From Pseudopedobacter sp. (GTDB lineage Bacteria; Bacteroidota; Bacteroidia; Sphingobacteriales; Sphingobacteriaceae), in the NCBI GenBank assembly GCA_014378285.1, contig JACMNZ010000438.1:1-14384 (forward strand): a stretch of DNA of 14,384 nucleotides. The letters run 5' to 3'. The translations under genes were made by a program, and so were the position numbers. Positions within the stretch are counted from its first letter, which is position 1. Each line of letters opens with the position of its first letter. The notes beneath the pieces are model-generated. The model did not search any database. It was not told the origin of the DNA and saw nothing but the letters and a program-made list of their open reading frames with translations. Below, piece by piece: positions 13,658 to 14,384 of the stretch.

Positions 13658-13722
13658 TTGTCTCAACCATGATTTATTTTATTGTTTTGATTTCAATGAA
13701 TTGTAAAAATCAACATTGATCC
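13658..13722. repeat. Degenerate GATT-rich dispersed repeat copy
   Basis: It begins TTGTCTCAACCATGATTTA and continues with TGATT, ATTG and AAATC phrases at about 10-12 base periodicity, resembling the TGTCTGAACCAGGATTT-type intergenic repeat I recall from Sphingobacteriaceae and other Bacteroidota. A similar AATCC/GATT tract lies at 1901-1948. The copy is eroded and contains no gene. Confidence 0.4.
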
Positions 13723-13775
13723 TTTATTACAAATTTGATGATATTAAAAATTACAGTTTTGTAGTAAAAACCACA

Positions 13776-14294
13776 TCACTCAATCTCCACCATCCTAAAA
13801 TTCTTCCTTTTGCTTTTTAGCAACTTAATCAATTCATCAAATTGCTGCTGATAATCAAATTGTAAATCTTCGTTTAGTTTAGGCAAAATCCTGTTTACTC
13901 TTTTTAACTGCCTAAACAACAATAAGATCAAAGCTTGTTGTGTAATAGTAACAATAGGATGTTTGATAAATTCTTCGCAAAAGCATAAAACAATATCACA
14001 TTCCTTATCTTTTTCACCAATATATTTAATGTGCTTATTTATGATCCTAAGCAGTTTTCTCAATTGCTTGCTCACGTAATAAATACTAGGGTGTAAATCG
14101 TCAAATTCATTAATTATCATTTCTTTAATCTCGTTTACATAATCCTCTTTTTTATCCTGATAAAACAATAAATAATGGAGTAATTCTTTATTTTCGGTCT
14201 TATATTTAGCCAAACGTAAGCACAGTTCTTTAACTTGTGGAATTTCTAAATAGTTGAGCTCTTTTTTTAATTCTGCTAATTTTGGACTGTTCAT
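13776..14294 (-). CDS. Conserved-looking helical protein of unknown function
   Basis: A 172-residue soluble protein predicted almost wholly helical. It begins MNSPKLAELKKELNYLEIPQ, followed by VKELCLRLAKYKTENKELLHYLLFY (about 21-45), an acidic KEEFVNEIKEM-like helix (as DYVNEIKEMIINEFDDL), and YVSKQLRKLLRIINKHIKYIG (73-93). A cysteine-containing segment, DIVLCFCEEFIKHPIV, comes next, then a leucine-rich helix (ALILLLFRQLKRVNRILPKL) and a basic C-terminus KSKRKNFRMVEIE. The successive helix pairs suggest a HEAT-like or four-helix-bundle scaffold. There are no catalytic motifs, signal peptide or definite membrane helix (the 121-128 stretch is too short). I do not recognise the family. It is divergent from the gene starting at 14358, sharing a 63-base spacer. 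Confidence 0.8.
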   Translation of the reverse strand: MNSPKLAELKKELNYLEIPQVKELCLRLAKYKTENKELLHYLLFYQDKKEDYVNEIKEMIINEFDDLHPSIYYVSKQLRKLLRIINKHIKYIGEKDKECDIVLCFCEEFIKHPIVTITQQALILLLFRQLKRVNRILPKLNEDLQFDYQQQFDELIKLLKSKRKNFRMVEIE

Positions 14295-14304
14295 TTACTT
14301 AACT

Positions 14305-14335
14305 TTTGCGCACATCGGCAAATTAGTTACTTTTG
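14305..14335 (+). promoter_or_regulatory. Consensus Bacteroidota sigma-ABfr promoter
   Basis: TTTG (14305-14308), a 19-base spacer, then TACTTTTG (14328-14335), an exact match to TTTG-N19-TAnnTTTG. The transcription start is expected near 14340-14342, leaving a leader of about 17 bases before the ATG at 14358. This is the only fully matching housekeeping promoter I found in the window. Confidence 0.75.
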
Positions 14336-14357
14336 CTAAATTCCCAAATTACAATTT

Positions 14358-14384
14358 ATGAACAAACGAATACCGCTTATCACT
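14358..14384 (+). CDS. Start of a gene cut by the window edge
   Basis: ATG at 14358-14360 begins MNKRIPLIT, open to the end of the window. The consensus promoter at 14305-14335 supports a real start. Nine residues are too few to assign a product. The start PLIT is compatible with Bacteroidota DUF819-type membrane proteins that I recall beginning near LITNDAVVLG, but this is only a guess. Confidence 0.6.

Larger units (their letters stand above)
13324..13775. other. 452-base spacer with degenerate repeats, no convincing gene
   Basis: It separates the sigma factor operon from the 13776-14294 gene, both on the minus strand. It carries the candidate sigma promoter near its left end, an imperfect tandem GATTTCGCT/GATTTTCGCA tract (13571-13591) and a GATT-rich tract (13658-13722). 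The longest small frame worth mention is 25 codons at 13547-13624 (plus), which coincides with the repeat and looks spurious. Confidence 0.6.

Overview
The window looks like chromosomal DNA of a Bacteroidota bacterium, most likely a Sphingobacteriaceae member (Pedobacter-like). The evidence is strong AT richness, almost no Shine-Dalgarno sequences, at least one promoter with the Bacteroidota spacing TTTG-N19-TAnnTTTG, intergenic tracts resembling the dispersed GATT-rich repeats of this phylum, and a set of genes typical of the group. The family and genus level guess is from memory of gene content, not from a search.

Layout. Positions 1-1728 (minus) hold the first 576 codons of RNase R, cut by the window edge. 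A 341-base spacer follows, then a two-gene minus-strand operon at 2070-3131 (hotdog acyl-CoA thioesterase, then a secreted or membrane protein of unknown function). Positions 3132-3461 look empty at first sight. They contain a 17-bp palindrome next to the thioesterase start, a small plus-strand reading frame with an in-frame stop at codon 4, and an intrinsic terminator that no intact gene explains. A 436-aa cytoplasmic protein of unknown function (3462-4772) converges on yajQ (4769-5263) with overlapping stop codons. A lysine-rich protein (5334-6047) leads into polyphosphate kinase 1 and a short Ppx/GppA phosphatase, which form a tight ppk1-ppx pair (6146-9087).

The second half holds a two-helix membrane protein (9129-9602), a stand-alone HsdR-N-type nuclease-fold protein (9742-10206) divergent from holA (10277-11281), an EVE-domain protein with a lipoprotein gene 3 bases behind it (11423-12223), an ECF sigma factor with an overlapping 4-helix membrane protein (12231-13323, minus), a 452-base repeat-bearing spacer, a helical protein of unknown function (13776-14294, minus), and the first nine codons of a plus-strand gene behind a consensus promoter.

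The functional themes are RNA turnover (RNase R), replication (holA and its nuclease-fold neighbour), polyphosphate synthesis and hydrolysis, and envelope-stress-type signalling (sigma factor plus membrane partner). I see no phage, insertion sequence, CRISPR array, tRNA or rRNA. The most unusual parts are the broken small gene or RNA unit at 3246-3429, the terminator directly ahead of the ppk1 start, and the mirror-image elements between the nuclease-fold gene and holA.
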